A stretch of DNA of 64,000 nucleotides from Euphorbia lathyris (taxonomy: Eukaryota; Streptophyta; Magnoliopsida; Malpighiales; Euphorbiaceae): the NCBI RefSeq assembly GCF_963576675.1, contig NC_088910.1, positions 24,616,531 through 24,680,530 on the forward strand, given 5' to 3'. The notes under the pieces were generated by a model. That model was not told the origin of the DNA. It saw only the letters and a program-made list of their open reading frames with translations, and made no database searches. The position numbers and the translations under genes are program-made. Positions 1 through 12,721 of this stretch are shown here, one piece after another. Numbering within the stretch: the stretch's first letter is position 1; the number at the start of each line of letters is the position of its first letter.

Positions 1-2040
1 TGTGAATAAATTAAATGAAAATATAAAATGAGGATTCAATTGATGATTTTGATAGTTTAGGGTTCTAATTGACTTTGAAACCTTAGTTTAGGGACCCAAA
101 TAGATCTTATGCCTATTCATTTTTGTATAAATTACATAAAATGCTAATATATATTTTTATATAAAATTACATAAAATGGTATAGTCCAAATATTCCAAAA
201 ATTAGACAATTCAAATGGTATGAATAACATTGGTTCTAAACTCATGGAGAATCAATATATATATTCTCTAGTGAATTAAAGATAATTTTTCCTTCAACTT
301 AACTTATAACTTATTCATAACAATTGAATAATTGTCATCCAAAGGTGCAGCAACAAACTACAGATGTGGGGAATTAAACATTTAGGTGGAAAAACAACGC
401 AAAAAAACCATTCAACCCAAAAAAATTAAGTTAATAGGTAACACTGCAGCGAACCAATAAAAAAAGCATTTCTCTTCGCAATACTGCTAGAAGCTCTGAC
501 CGGTACCACTGACTTGTATGTTCATATCCACCCAAATTTTAGCCGTCCCCATGGTCTTGGTGCATTTTAGACACACTCAAATTTCTCTCTTATCCTTGAT
601 GTCTACCAAAATCAATTCAACCCTTTCCCAATGAAATGAAATTGAGAAATCAAGAAATAATATTGAAATAATGATATAATGATAAAATACTATTTTTATG
701 CATTACTGCCATTAAACTTCAATATAGGATTAGCGTAGGTTGAATATATAAGTTGTTTTCTATCAAATTAGAGTGTTCCATCTCCTAGTTTAATGGCCAA
801 TCTAACTTGATGTTATATTGAGTTTACCTCCAATTTTCAATCAGTTGTTTCTGTGAAAGAACAGATAAGCTTAATTACATAGAGGGACAACATGAACCCC
901 AAAACACAGTAGAAACCGTAAGAACAGCAAGAAGGATAATGAGCAGAGATATACCATAATCACAACAGTTAAATCTGAAAAGGAATAGAGGAAGTAGCAA
1001 TGGGAGAGAAGAAGAGATATACCATAAATAGAGGAGAGACTGAAACTTCTAGTGATCCAGATGGAGATTTACAAAATTGTAGCAGCGAGTATCGAGTTTG
1101 GAAACAAAAAACCTCGATTAGAGAAAAGAAGAATACATTAAGACATCACTAAAAATACAGACGTAGATGAATACACTAATTGGAACCTCAGGTGCCTTAA
1201 GACATCACTAAATCAAGATCACATTTAAGAAATTTGACATATTTTTTATTTTTAATAATCATATAATTACTATTCTAATAATTATTTATTTTATTTTTTA
1301 ATAACCCATCTAACTAAACTGTAGTTAATCATGTATTTATATTAAAAAAGTTAAGCGAAAAACATAATAAGCAAGTGAAATTACAAAAAATTATATTATA
1401 AATTATTGGAGTAATACTTATAACTCAGTAAGAGATCATATATATACACATGTATATACATTTGTTTAATCAAATTCCAATGACAACAATGATTTACCAT
1501 AGTGTTTTTAGTTTTGAACAGCATAGGGTTGCTATGGCACACATAGTTAAAATACTCGTGTAAATGAACTGTGCAAAAATTAATTGATAGCATCCAATTA
1601 CAATACTAATGTAAATGAACTGTGTAAAAAGTGTAAAAATAAATTAACATGCAATCATTATAAAAACCTGACTAAGAATGCAAAGTAGGCAAGAAATATC
1701 CTAATTGGCGTCATGCACTACACCTAATAAGGTAAACGCAAATGCCTTCCCCGTATGAATTATGATTTTATGCTGCCCATTATTTTTCTAATTTATAATC
1801 ATGTGTTTCCTATATGATTGTATTCTGCACATCATTTTTCTGATTTCTTGTACTTGAATCTCAAGTGCAAAAATGGCGTTGATTCAACTCGAGACTATAC
1901 AAAATAACATATTAGAAAACCTGCAGCTATCAAAACTTCTGTTTACCAAAGGCATAGTCCTAACTATATGCCAATAGATTAAAATAAAAAAGAAGTTTAC
2001 TAAATATAAGAAGAAAAAATCCTATGTCCTAATTGTAAGA
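1..2040. other. AT-rich intergenic DNA, no gene seen
   Basis: Both strands are AT-rich with only short, low-complexity open frames. I see no conserved protein motif, no paired terminal repeats and no RNA gene. Confidence 0.6.
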
Positions 2041-2049
2041 GACCCTCAT

Positions 2050-2721
2050 TTGGTTAAAGGAAGTGTCCTTGATTTGGAGTTGCAGAAGAAACAAAGGGTA
2101 ATTGTTGAAACAACAGTTAGCTTACTACCAACTCAATCTAGAAAGAGTCCAGTTCCATTGGCTTTTCTTTCTAGTCTGTTGAGAACTGCAATTGCAGCAA
2201 CAACTCATTACAGATCTGATTTGGAGAGACGAATCAGCCTTCAACTGGATCGAGCAATTCTAGTTTTGCGCATAAATGTACCGCCTATTCTAGGTGGAGT
2301 AGAGGCTTTTAAGCTTGCTGCAAAGTTCTGCTACGGTGTAAATGTTCAGATTACAATATCAAATGTTGTTATTATGCTGTGTGTCTCCCATTACCTTGAA
2401 ATGACTGAAGATTTTGCAGAGAAGAACTTGTTAGCTCGAGCTGAATCTCATCTAAGGGAAATGGTTCTTGCCAAAATATGAAGTTCCATATCGGAACTTC
2501 AGTGCTGCGAAACCCTCTTGCCCATAGTTGAAGAGATCAATCTGGTTGGCAGGCTCATCAATGCCATTGCAAACAATACTTGCAGAGAGCAGCTTACTTC
2601 AGGGTTGCTAAAACTGGACCACAATTTTCCTTCAAAACAGACAAACATGGAAGTAATAATTGTTGCATCTACTCTAGATTATTGTTTTGGGAATAAAAAA
2701 AATATAAGGCTATTATCTTGA
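2050..2721 (+). pseudogene. Rearranged NPH3/BTB (phototropism-type) pseudogene
   Basis: Three blocks match the plant NPH3/RPT2 family, whose members are BTB-NPH3 adaptors for CUL3 ubiquitin ligases, but they are in the wrong order. Positions about 2086-2270 encode the middle/C-terminal NPH3-domain block (KKQRVIVE-like, then LLPTQSRKSPVPLAFLSSLL and SDLERRI.LQLD.AIL). Positions about 2285-2478 encode the end of the BTB domain (GGVEAF.LAAKFCYGVNV, then HYLEMTEDFAEKNL). After a stop at 2479-2481 and a frame change, about 2500-2650 encodes the start of the NPH3 region (LLP.VEEINLVGRLINAIAN, then EQLTSGLLKLDHNFPSK). In an intact protein the BTB block comes first and the QRVIVE block last. The open frame begins at TTG with no plausible ATG. 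The layout suggests the tail of one copy joined to the head of another, as at a collapsed tandem duplication. It is clearly non-functional as a protein gene. Confidence 0.8.
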
Positions 2722-3180
2722 ACTCAATTAATAGGAAGCAGAACAAAAACAATAATCTATAGACCAAAAGAGCTAGCAGATGCAACAATGGTTTTACCAA
2801 AAGAGCCCGAGGCATTAGACTTTAAAATGAACACATAATGTGTAATAGAAAAATAATTGAAGCAGCAAAACCCAACAAAAACTTGAGAAAATCTAATACA
2901 AATGAGGAAAACATATAGAGCAACTTATAGTGCTAAAAAGAACTCTTATTGTCTTCACAATCAGTCACTGGTGAACTTAATATTAGAAAAAGGGCAAGAT
3001 TATAACATAGTCTCGTTGGCCACCCTCTCAAGTGCATTGAGTTCAAACCTGAACAAAAATCATTGGTAGGAATAATCTTCAATTGGTAGGAATAATCTTC
3101 AATTAAACAATAAGTGATCCCAACCCCAAAACCCAACAAACTATTACTTGTTTTCCCTGCACATCATGATTCTCAATTAA

Positions 3181-3765
3181 TTAGTTAGAAAACAACTCAA
3201 TAATTTTCAACTATTAACCTCAAGACTAATTAATTAGTTATAAAAAGATACACTTAAGAGAGCTACTGAGCATATTTACCCGCATTTCCCAGCTTTTGCA
3301 GGCTGCCTTCCAAGCTCATACCTTCAAGAGACAGAAGAAAAAAAATTCACATACAAAGAATTAAAATCTGGAGGGCAGAGTATAAATTGCTCAAACATCT
3401 ATCTATAACAACTCTGCAATCAAACCCCCAAATTAGAAACCCAAATTCAAAGCATCAAATCCTCAGATCTTAATTAGTTAGAAAACAACTCAATAATTTT
3501 CAACTATTAACCTCAAGACTAATTAATTAGTTATAAAAAGATACACTTAAGAGAGCTACTGAGCATATTTACCCGCATTTCCCAGCTTTTGCAGGCTGCC
3601 TTCCAAGCTCATACATTCAAGAGACAGAAGAAAAAAAAATTCACATATAAAGAATTAAAATCTGGAGGGCAGAGTATAAATTGCTCAAACATCTATCTAT
3701 AACAGCTCTGCATTCAAACCCCCAAATTAGAAACCCAAATTCAAAGCATCAAATCCTCAGATCTC
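3181..3765. repeat. Tandem duplication, about 293-bp unit
   Basis: The block starting TTAGTTAGAAAACAAC at 3181 recurs at 3474 with very few differences and runs to about 3765, giving two adjacent units of about 293 bp. No conserved coding sequence is visible. On the minus strand each unit has a short ATG-initiated frame followed by a GTAAAT donor-like site, so it could be a duplicated exon/intron piece, but I cannot name it. Confidence 0.8.
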
Positions 3766-3810
3766 TAATTAACAAATGAACAAAACTTATCCATAAGCAA
3801 AATAAATTTC

Positions 3811-4125
3811 GATTCAGAAAATAGTTACTGACCTTGTTATATACTTCAGAGCGGAAAGATCTAACGATCGACAAACCGACCGAGGCAAAAAGTCAAATGC
3901 AAAAGCAGTGAAAATTCTTCAGAAAATCTGGAGGGCAGAGTATAAATTGCTCAAACATCTATCTATAACAGGTCTGCATTCAAACCCTCAAATTAGAAAC
4001 CCAAAATCACGATTCAGAAAATAGTTACTGACCTTGTTATATACTTCAGAGCGGAAAGATCTAACGATCGACAAACCGACCGAGGGAAAAAGTCAAATGC
4101 AAAAGCAGTGAAAATTCTTCAGAAA
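3811..4125. repeat. Second local duplication, about 201-bp spacing
   Basis: A stretch beginning GATTCAGAAAATAGTTACTG near 3811 is repeated near 4012. The intervening sequence repeats the AAAATCTGGAGGGCAGAG segment already present in the 293-bp units (about 3420 and 3660, again near 3923). The two duplications are therefore nested or overlapping. No gene was recognised. Confidence 0.7.
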
Positions 4126-5955
4126 TGAGTTTGACAAAGAGATTCTTCAGAAAATTTCCAATCCATGTCGAGTGAGTAAAGAGTAACCATCGCAATCAAA
4201 GAGAAAGGCGTCGACGGAGTCGAATAGAGGGGTTATGGAACAGTTAAGTGAATCATGAGAGTGAGTTTTTCCTTAAATGTAGTTGGATTTTTGAGAGAGT
4301 GGGAGCTCATCAAAAGGCGAGATTCAAAGAGTGGAGAGGGAGCAGTTGAATAATGAAATAGGTATTAGTTTGAAACGTTTAGATGTAAAATAAAATTGAA
4401 GCTTTTACGTGAAATTGACAAAGTTTGTATTAGCTTGACACCTGGCAAGTAAGGTTCCTGCTTTAATAGTATAGATAGATGTCTTGTTAATACACCTTAC
4501 TGCTGAAAATCATGTTAGAGAGAGAAATAAGGTGGAGAGTTAGAGAGAGAAAGGGAAAGGGGAAAGGAGAAAGAAGAAGAAGAGGGCATAGAAGTAATTT
4601 TGTATTAGGTGGTCAAATTTTGATTTTTTGACCGGTCAAACCGCTGATGTGGCACGTTGACTTCGTGTTGACCGGTTATTTTTACCTGCTATACACCAAA
4701 GTGGGAGGTCACTTATAAGTTCGTATATATTAGTGAGACAAATTGAAGGTTGTACACCAAAGTGTGAAATTGGGCAAAGGTTGTACACCATTGATGAAAT
4801 TTACCCCGATTTTAGCTATTAATCACTATAATCTCAAGCTTTTGTTCATCAATTTGAACATCAATTTACAGCAGCCCCTTTTTTGTCCGATTTTAGCCAC
4901 TAAAATCGTCCCTCTCGGTCCCTGATTCGGTATAATTTGCTCTTCTCCGACCAAACACAAACCCGATTCGTTTTCCTACTCAAATTCACATCCAAAAGCT
5001 CAATTTCCTAGTCAAAATATCAATCTTATCGCAACAATCCCAATTTCCAAATATTCAAGCCCAATCAATTGGCACCACTAAACACGCATCTCACTCAAAT
5101 CAAGCATTGGTCTCGGGATAACGACCTCAGGCAGATACAACGTTTCAACGCGACGCTTCGACGCAACGGCTCACCGCTTCGGTTAATCCATTTCAATTAT
5201 TCATTTCAATTTCAATTACAATCATATTTATTGCTTTTGACATTGTGGATATTAAATTTGCTATTTGTCTTGGCTGTAATTATTGTTATTCGGTTTATTA
5301 TAACCCAAAACTCTTATTCTAAAGTAAATATAAAGAAAAAATTCCAAAATTCTTGTGTTTGCTTTATTATTCTTACATTTTTAATTACTGAAAACTATTG
5401 GTCCAATTCTAGTTAAAGTTGTGCTGGCGGCAACTAGGAACCCAGGGAAACATTTTCACAATCCTTGCTTTTCCCGTACAATTGTTTGATTATTAGCCAG
5501 TTATCCATTAGACACAAGCGCATATTTATAAAAACCGTTTTCTTAAACGTATGTTGAGAACCTAATTCTCTGGCACGCCCGCATTTTCCCACAAAATTCA
5601 AGGTTGTAAAGGGAATATTTTTGTTACTCAAAAATATCGCTAACAACTACAATAACACTTGATGTTATTCATGAAATTAAACAAGCATTAACTTCCAACA
5701 ATTTAGATAAGTCGTTTCTTAGACTTAGATAATTTAAATGTTCAACCTCAAATTCTATATGCTTTGTTATTACGAGAGGTCAGTCAGTATAATGACCAAG
5801 AGATGTGGTTTAATGTTTATGGGAACAGGTTAAGGTTTTGGGATAGGAGAATTTGCAATAGTGAACTGGTTTAATAGCTCCATCATCACTCTTATCTTAG
5901 AAGATCAAGGGATTGCAGTTCTAGAAGACTGTTCTTCCTTCCAAGGTTCAGTCGG
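4126..5955. other. Intergenic DNA, no gene supported
   Basis: This stretch holds short repeats of a TTGTACACCA phrase (about 4690-4790) and a hydrophobic low-complexity frame at 5069-5416 with no recognisable family. I see nothing that supports a gene. Confidence 0.5.
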
Positions 5956-5962
5956 TAAAGGA

Positions 5963-5986
5963 TCTCTCTCTCTCTCTCTCTCTCTC
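5963..5986. repeat. (TC)12 microsatellite
   Basis: There is an uninterrupted run of TC dinucleotides. Confidence 0.95.
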
Positions 5987-6066
5987 TTAAACTCATTAGT
6001 TATTTATCTCTGACATATCTTATCTATACTTACTTGACTGTTGGAGTGTCTCAATGACCCGTCCCA

Positions 6067-6417
6067 ATGCAGGAAGAGAACGACAAGAGAATGGTAACCG
6101 AAAATCCCATAGCTCTATTATCAATTAATAATGATATTACATCCTTACAATTTATATTTTTTCTACACAAGTTGGATTTGTCATTTGATTGTCACATTCA
6201 ACCCATCTTTCACATTTCTTATTTGAAGAAATATCATGGCGACACAACTATCGCACACTCACCTTCTCTCCCTTCCACCAACAACAGTGAGCTCAGTGAT
6301 TTGCCACAAGTTATTCCAAATCATCGACATGTTCATCGTGTTGATTGGGTAATCCATTGGGAAGGTCTTTCTCAAGTTGATGCTTCTTTGGAAGATGTCA
6401 TTCATATGCAACAATAA
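6067..6417 (+). pseudogene. Ty3 chromovirus integrase C-terminus/chromodomain relic
   Basis: From about residue 38 the translation matches the end of chromovirus integrases: an IQPIFHISYLKKYHGD stretch equivalent to the conserved HPVFHVS.LK..HG motif, then a chromodomain-like VIHWEGLS..DASLEDV. In an intact element these follow the integrase core and help choose the integration site. The integrase core, reverse transcriptase and LTRs are not found next to it, and the sequence between the two motifs is short and divergent. I read it as a truncated relic. The first 35 or so codons have no recognisable similarity. Confidence 0.75.
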
Positions 6418-6445
6418 TACCTTTATCAAGGAGGTGAGTAATTTC

Positions 6446-6873
6446 AGACCATCTCTAATGGCAGTGATTTGATTGTTACTTACTCATGTCGAGTAACAAC
6501 TTACTATTAGGAAGGTTGTAACAAAAAGAGCTTGTTACTTATTTTAGTTACAAACAATGAACTTATCCCTAAAAAATATTGCTTTCTTAAAGCCAATGAG
6601 AGGCAGAGGCATCAGATATGGTGAGTGAGGCGTCATCTGCGGCTTTAATAATTTGTTTTTCAGAATAGGATAATTATAGGTTTTAACCATGGAGAATTAC
6701 AGTTTTGGTCCCTATTTATAATTAATAAAAAATTTGACCTCATAAAATTTTAAATAACAACTCTTTTCTAGTGGGATGTTACTAAACCTTGTTTTTTTTT
6801 GGAATAATTACTAAACCTTGTTATTAAGATCTCTAAAGTCACAATGGTTGTTACCAACCATTATAGATGGTCT
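6446..6873. mobile_element. MITE with 16-bp terminal inverted repeats
   Basis: The left end AGACCATCTCTAATGG (6446-6461) and right end CCATTATAGATGGTCT (6858-6873) are inverted copies with one mismatch. The 428-bp body is non-coding and rich in GTTACT/AGTAAC words. A related right end lies at 49688-49703. I could not define a clean target duplication, so the superfamily (hAT or PIF/Harbinger-like) is open. Confidence 0.75.
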
Positions 6874-7499
6874 TATAGGCTTATAGCCCCAAACCCAAAA
6901 CCCAAATCTCTTCAAATATACAGTTGTTTCACTCATGGTAGCAACAAATTGAATTTCCTCGACACAAGGATGTTATGCATTTAATTTAGTTTGGGTGATC
7001 TTGATATGTGGTTTATTTAAGTGTGTTTTGATTTTAAGCCATGCTGTAACTTTGTTAATTGGTTATTTTAGGTATATAGTTGTATTTGGCAATTATATTT
7101 TATTTCTATTATCTAATGAAGCTTGAATACACAAAGTTCAAGTTCCTTTTTATATATATATATATATAAAAAAAAAAGGTAAACTTTAGGTCATATAACA
7201 AAATTTTAGATTGAAAAGCTAAATAGTTAACTGAAATAATTGAAGAATGCACAATAATTTTAAAAACATAATGATTGATTAGTGTAATATGTATCCAATA
7301 ATAGTTAATCGAAATAATTGAAGACTGTGCAATAATTTTTAAAGCCAGAATGATTGATTAGTATAATATATACCCAATACATTGACACCTGAACTTTATC
7401 TATTTTACACTTTGGTACTTAAATTACATTTTGTCCTAAAAATATACCCGAAGTAACGATGACCGGACAATTTAGTAAATTTTACCGGTAAATGACCGG
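6874..7499. other. AT-rich spacer with short TA and A runs
   Basis: No gene or paired repeat was recognised. There is a (TA)n tract followed by an A run at about 7155-7182. Confidence 0.5.
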
Positions 7500-9840
7500 A
7501 CACTTTGGTTCTGTTGTTAATTGTTGTTAGCTGTTTGCGGTTGCAGTAAGCTGTTTGTTATTAGCTGTTTAATTACTAGTGTTTGTTAAAATTATATTGA
7601 ATGTTACTGTTCGGATTTAAAATGTTTAAAGTGGAACATGTTTTAAATTAATCAATGATGAAATTATAAAAGGGAAAATGTGAAAAAATGCCCATAACGT
7701 TTACAACTAGGAATAATTTTACTCCTAACTGCTAGGGACTAATACAATTACGATAAACGAAAAACAAACAAATACATAAGAATTGTTTACCGAGTTCGCC
7801 ACTCAATTTGAATGACTACGTCTGGGGGCACTACCAAGCCAGGATATTTCACTATAATATAAGAGATACAGATTACAAAGAAAGAGACTATATTTATACT
7901 CCTCAAGTTGGATCGTTGAAGTTGGACCTATCGCTGCAGTTGGGCCGATCTATTAGTCTCCAAAGCCCAACATTAACGTCTAAAATGGTGCAATTTTATC
8001 CATAATGTTGGCAGCTAAAAGCAATTTTACCCCTCACATTTGCAAGTTAGATCGATTTTAGATATTATTAGAAAACATAGATATTTTATTTCTTATTCAA
8101 CGAGGGTGTTTGTTTTAGCTTTTCGGATGAGCGTTTAACGTTTCACTCCAAACCGCAGGAAATATAGCGTTTGGTTAGATTTATATAACCGCAGCGTTTA
8201 ACATTTTCTCTGAAAACTGCAGCTTTTGGAGCGTTTCACAAAAAGCTCTTATTTGGAGCTTTTCATAAACAATTGTTTGTAGTTTGTTGTTATTAACAGA
8301 ATTATCCTTCTTATTTCTACAAAATATATTTATTCTTTAATATTATTTATATTATCGGGCGAATAAAGTTTTGTCGCGTTCAATAAATTTTTTATTTTTT
8401 ATATAGATTATTTTTATTAATTTGTGTAACACATTTTTTATTTTATAATAGGATAAAGTGCAAAAATATTCCCAACATTTATAGCTATGAGCAATTTTAC
8501 TTTTAACGTCTAAAATGGTTTAATTATATCCCTAATTTTGGCAGTCAAAAGCAAATTTATCCATAACAGTGACAAGTTGGGTCAATTTGAAAAATAATTT
8601 ATCAAACTGTCTTCTTGGTCATGAATATTGTCATCTACACTTCACATGTGCACCATTTTATCATCGTTAGTAACAGATCACAAACATATGATTAGATGTG
8701 AATTTTTTTTAAGAAAATAAAAAAAAATATATTGTCTTTCGTACGAGTTGGGAAAAAAATTCAAATATTTTATCGAATCTATAAATATTAATTTTCAATT
8801 TTATTATTAAATCACAAAAAAAATATGAAATCTCTTTTTTTAGAACTACTGGTATGTGCAATTGTTGTAGAATAAGAAATAAAATATCTATATTTTCTAG
8901 TAATATATGAAATCGACCCAATTTGCCAATGTTAGTAGTAAAATTGCATCATTTTAGACATTAAGAGTAAAATTATTCCTAGTTGTAAACGTTAAGGACA
9001 TTTTTTCATATTTTTCCTTTTATAATTTCATTGTTGATTAATTTAAAACATGTCCATTTTAGACATTTTAAATCCGAACAGCAATCGTTCAATATAATTT
9101 TACCAAATACTAGTAATTAAACAGCTAATAACAAACAGCTAACCGCAACAGCTAACAACTTACTGCAACTGCAAACAACTAACAACAACCGCAACAGCTA
9201 TTAGCTAACAACTGTACCAAACAGGCCTTACATCAGTTGCACATATCAGTAGTTCTAAAAAAGAGATTTCATATTTTTTTGTGATTTAATAATAACATTG
9301 AAAATTAATATTTATAAATTCGGTGAAATATTTGATTTTTTTTTGTCCAACTCGTATAAAAAACAATACATTTGTTTATTTTCTTAAAAAAAAAAATCAC
9401 GTCTAATAATATGTTTGTGATCTGTTACTAATTATGATAAAATGTTGCACATATGAAGTGTAGATGATAATATTCATGACCAAAAAGACAGTTTGATAAA
9501 TTATTTCTTAAATTGACCCAATTTGTCAATGTTAGAGGTAAAATTGCTTTTGACCCTAATATTATGGGTATAATTGTACCATTTTAGACATTAAGGGTAA
9601 AATTGCTCATAGCTATAAATGTTAGGGGTATTTTTGCACTTTATCCTATTATAAAATAAAAAATGTGTTACACAAGTTAATAAAAATAACCTATATAAAA
9701 AATAAAAAATTTATTGAACGCAACAAAACCTTGTTCGTCCGGTAATTATGTTGTAGAAATATAAATAATGTTAATGAATAAATATATTTTATATAAGAAA
9801 GATAATTTTGCCAATAACATATAACTACAAACAAATGTTT
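7500..9840. repeat. Complex of nested long inverted repeats (A-B-A'-B')
   Basis: Two pairs of long inverted arms interlock. Arm A (about 7500-8105, with about 230 bp of extra sequence inside from about 7733) is the inverse of A' (about 8868-9225). Arm B (about 8262-8890) is the inverse of B' (about 9238-9836). A and B are themselves diverged direct copies of one family, sharing the phrase GTCTAAAATGG followed by repeats of GCAATTTTA. Words such as TAGCTGTTTG and the end CCAAACAGGCC resemble hAT-type MITE ends. There is no coding capacity. The simplest reading is one foldback-type element inserted within or beside another. Confidence 0.7.
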
Positions 9841-10870
9841 TTTTTTTTTGGTAAACATGAAAAGAAAACACACAAAAAAGACTAAGGCATAATCATCCTC
9901 GAAAAGCTAACACCCAAAAGGTCGTCTAACAGCAGCTTGCGAACCTCATGTGGTGGGAAAGAAAGAACAGAGGCTCTGAAGTCAAAATCATGAACTAGAC
10001 CAGCCAAAAAATCAGTAACCCGATTCTGCTCTCGGAAAACATGACGAACCCGAACACCCTCAAAATTCCTGATAAGATGCTTAATATCTTTAAAGAGATT
10101 TCGACCAATGCAACCAGCAATGCCATCTCCATTAAGAGCATCCACAATTTTAGAATTATCTGATTCAATCTCAATCAAACGGTAGTCCTTATTTGAAGCA
10201 AGAGAGATACTAGAGAAGAGCCCCCGAAGCTCCGCATCATAAGAGGACTCTTTACCAATCTTCTGACGAAAACCAGCCACCCAATTCCTATGACAGTCAC
10301 GAATGACCCCACCAGCCGAAATGGATCCGTCGCTCATCCTCGAGCCATCGGTATTAAGTTTGAGCCACTCCACAGGAGGTCTCACCCAGTGAATATTAGC
10401 CTCAACACGAGAAGACCCACAACTGCCTTACCCCAAGTTATTCCATGCTGCCTAAAAATCATTAGCAGTCGAATGGATTACCAATAAAAAATTAGAGGGG
10501 ATTTCCTCTTTTCTACCAAACACAAAATAATTACGCCACCGCCACAAAAGCCAGCAGCAAGTGATAAAAGTAATTTGCCAATTATTAATCGAGTTTAGCT
10601 CCTTATCCCAGAGACACCAAGAAAACCAATCTAGATCCGGTTTTGCAACGAAGACAAACATCAGGCGAGTCGGAACAAGGTATCCTCATACATCCCTATT
10701 ATGCTGACAGTCACGGAGCGTGTGAGTTATATTCTCACAACCAAGCACACACCGAGAGCAAAGTTCCGTAGAAACCAAGTGTCTACGAAATCTTTCTTGG
10801 TACAAACAATTGTTTATAAAAAGCTTCAAATAGAAGTTTTTCCTGAAACGTTCCAGAACGCTGTAGTTTC
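9838..10870 (-). pseudogene. L1-type LINE 3' end: zinc-binding RT tail and RNase H
   Basis: Reading on the minus strand, about 10720-10870 encodes the zf-RVT region (RRHLVSTELCSRCVLGCENI with a following H..RDC). About 10452-10661 encodes a Trp-rich connector (LLWRWRNYFVFG). Then 9882-10385 encodes a complete plant LINE RNase H domain (WLKLNTDGS, GGVIRD, ESDNSKIVDALN, VRHVFREQNRVTDFLA). The blocks lie in different frames with stops between them, so the element is dead. A run of 13 A residues on the minus strand at about 9838-9850 follows the RNase H stop and marks the poly(A) tail. The reverse transcriptase and endonuclease are missing (5' truncation, common for LINEs). It abuts arm B' of the inverted-repeat complex. 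Confidence 0.85.
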
Positions 10871-11058
10871 TAGAAAAAACGCTGCAGTACACCCTCTGTA
10901 TATGTATATATAGCTCAGCATACATAAAGAGATGAGAACTAATTACTATAGCTTAGCATACATAAATATTTTGCTTTGTACCTAAGAATTGACAACTAAT
11001 CACTATATTTATTCATTTAAATTATCCAACAAAATTGTATTTAATCCTAATTAGGTCA

Positions 11059-12686
11059 CTAATTTTGATTATCCCAATAACTCTTCTCCCATGACTCAAC
11101 TTGTTTAACTACATTCTCTTTTGTTCTAAAAATAGCATTAAGAGATGAAGGATCATAAGGAGGAAGCATAGTACATGGACTGGTCTCGGCAGGACTTTTT
11201 ACCAATGATTCCATCATAAACTCCTTCACTAATCCGTTAGCTGTGCAAGCCATGGATTCTGAACACAGTTTAACAGCATTTCGAGGTATAACAGGCTTGA
11301 ATGTCAACAACTTAGAATACTCATTTAAAAGGTGGAACATGTAATCATATACATAATCCATCTTTAATTCCTCCTGAATGAATTCACTTGCTGCCTTTCC
11401 AATGGCCTGTGCCTGAATTGGAATAAAATTTTGATCAATTAAGGCATACAGTTTCAAAAAACATTGGAGGCAAATTATACCTTTTGCTTGTGTTTGTTGG
11501 CCCAGTCAACAGCGAACTTAATGGAGCGGCACTTGTCGTCATCTTTGATAGGCCAGTAATGGTGAATTGGCTTCAGACTTCTTGTAAAGAAGTCGTAGTA
11601 ATGGGGTTTTACGAGCAAAGTGACTGAATCACAGGCCAGAATGTATTTTTCACTGACTGACCATGCTGAACCTTCGATGTAAATCTTATACCTGTAATTA
11701 CACTGGTCTGCTAAGTTTGATTGTTTGTATCCTTCCTGAGATTCTTTGAACCAGTCCTGCAATAGATAATAACAATGTTATTACTTTCCTCATCACCAAA
11801 ACTTATACACTACAAATAGGAAGAAACTGTCAGTAACCTGTGAGTTATACTAGTCTATCAGGGCAATTTTACATGCATGCTTATTTGTTTTTTCAAAATT
11901 GAGCTAGATTTGGAATACAGACATAAAATGGGGTCATTTTAAAAAAAAAAAATTGAAAAATTTATCCGTATTATGTATTAATCAAGTTGGAACCACCCAT
12001 GGTTACGGCTGTAAACAAGTCGAGCAAAACCGAGCTTTGACATACTCATGTTCAGCTCGTACGAAAATTGAAGAGCTCGAACTCGAGTTCAACATTCTGT
12101 TAGTGAGCTGCTCACAAGCTGTTTGCGAGCTTGTTCACGATCTATGCTCGCAAGCAACTCATTAATTCAATTAATGAACTTAGCTCGCGAACAACTCTTA
12201 ACTATGTTTAATTATATCTATTTGAAATTTTTTTAATACAAAATTATGTAGTTTTGAAATCTACAAAACTAAGTTGTTTTATATTTCTCCTTGATAGAAA
12301 TATTATTATTAAAAGAAATAATCGAATCAAGTTTGCTCACTAACATATTTGTGAACATCATAATTGAGCTTTCTCATGAGCTTGTTCATGAACCTATAAT
12401 CGAATCTATCGAGTCTACTCGCGAATTTTCAAACCAAATTTTATTGTGCTCAAGCTCGACTCCTTTATAAATCGAACCGAACATTATCGAATTTTTATCA
12501 AACAGAACACCGAGCTGCTTATAAATGACTTAGCTCATTTACCAACTCTACCTATAGTAGGTAGGGTTCCGGTGGTAGGGGACCTGACCCATGTATCACC
12601 CCTGTTGTACCCAACTCTCTATTTATATATAAAGGATTGAAGACAACAGATTCCGATACAAATAATTCCAAATAATATAGTGAATA

Positions 12687-12721
<35 letters not shown>

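Noticed and set aside
3265..3320. Short minus-strand frame MSLEGSLQKLGNAGKYAQ
   Set aside because: Only 18 codons, duplicated with its surroundings; no family recognised and it closes at a stop. Kept only as a remark on the repeat.
5069..5416. 115-codon hydrophobic frame
   Set aside because: Low-complexity AT-rich sequence, no recognisable family, no promoter or splice context.
5650..5900. Possible DUF1985/Ulp1-type transposon fragment
   Set aside because: A vague GIGEFAIV-like stretch is seen, but frames are broken and no second motif supports it.
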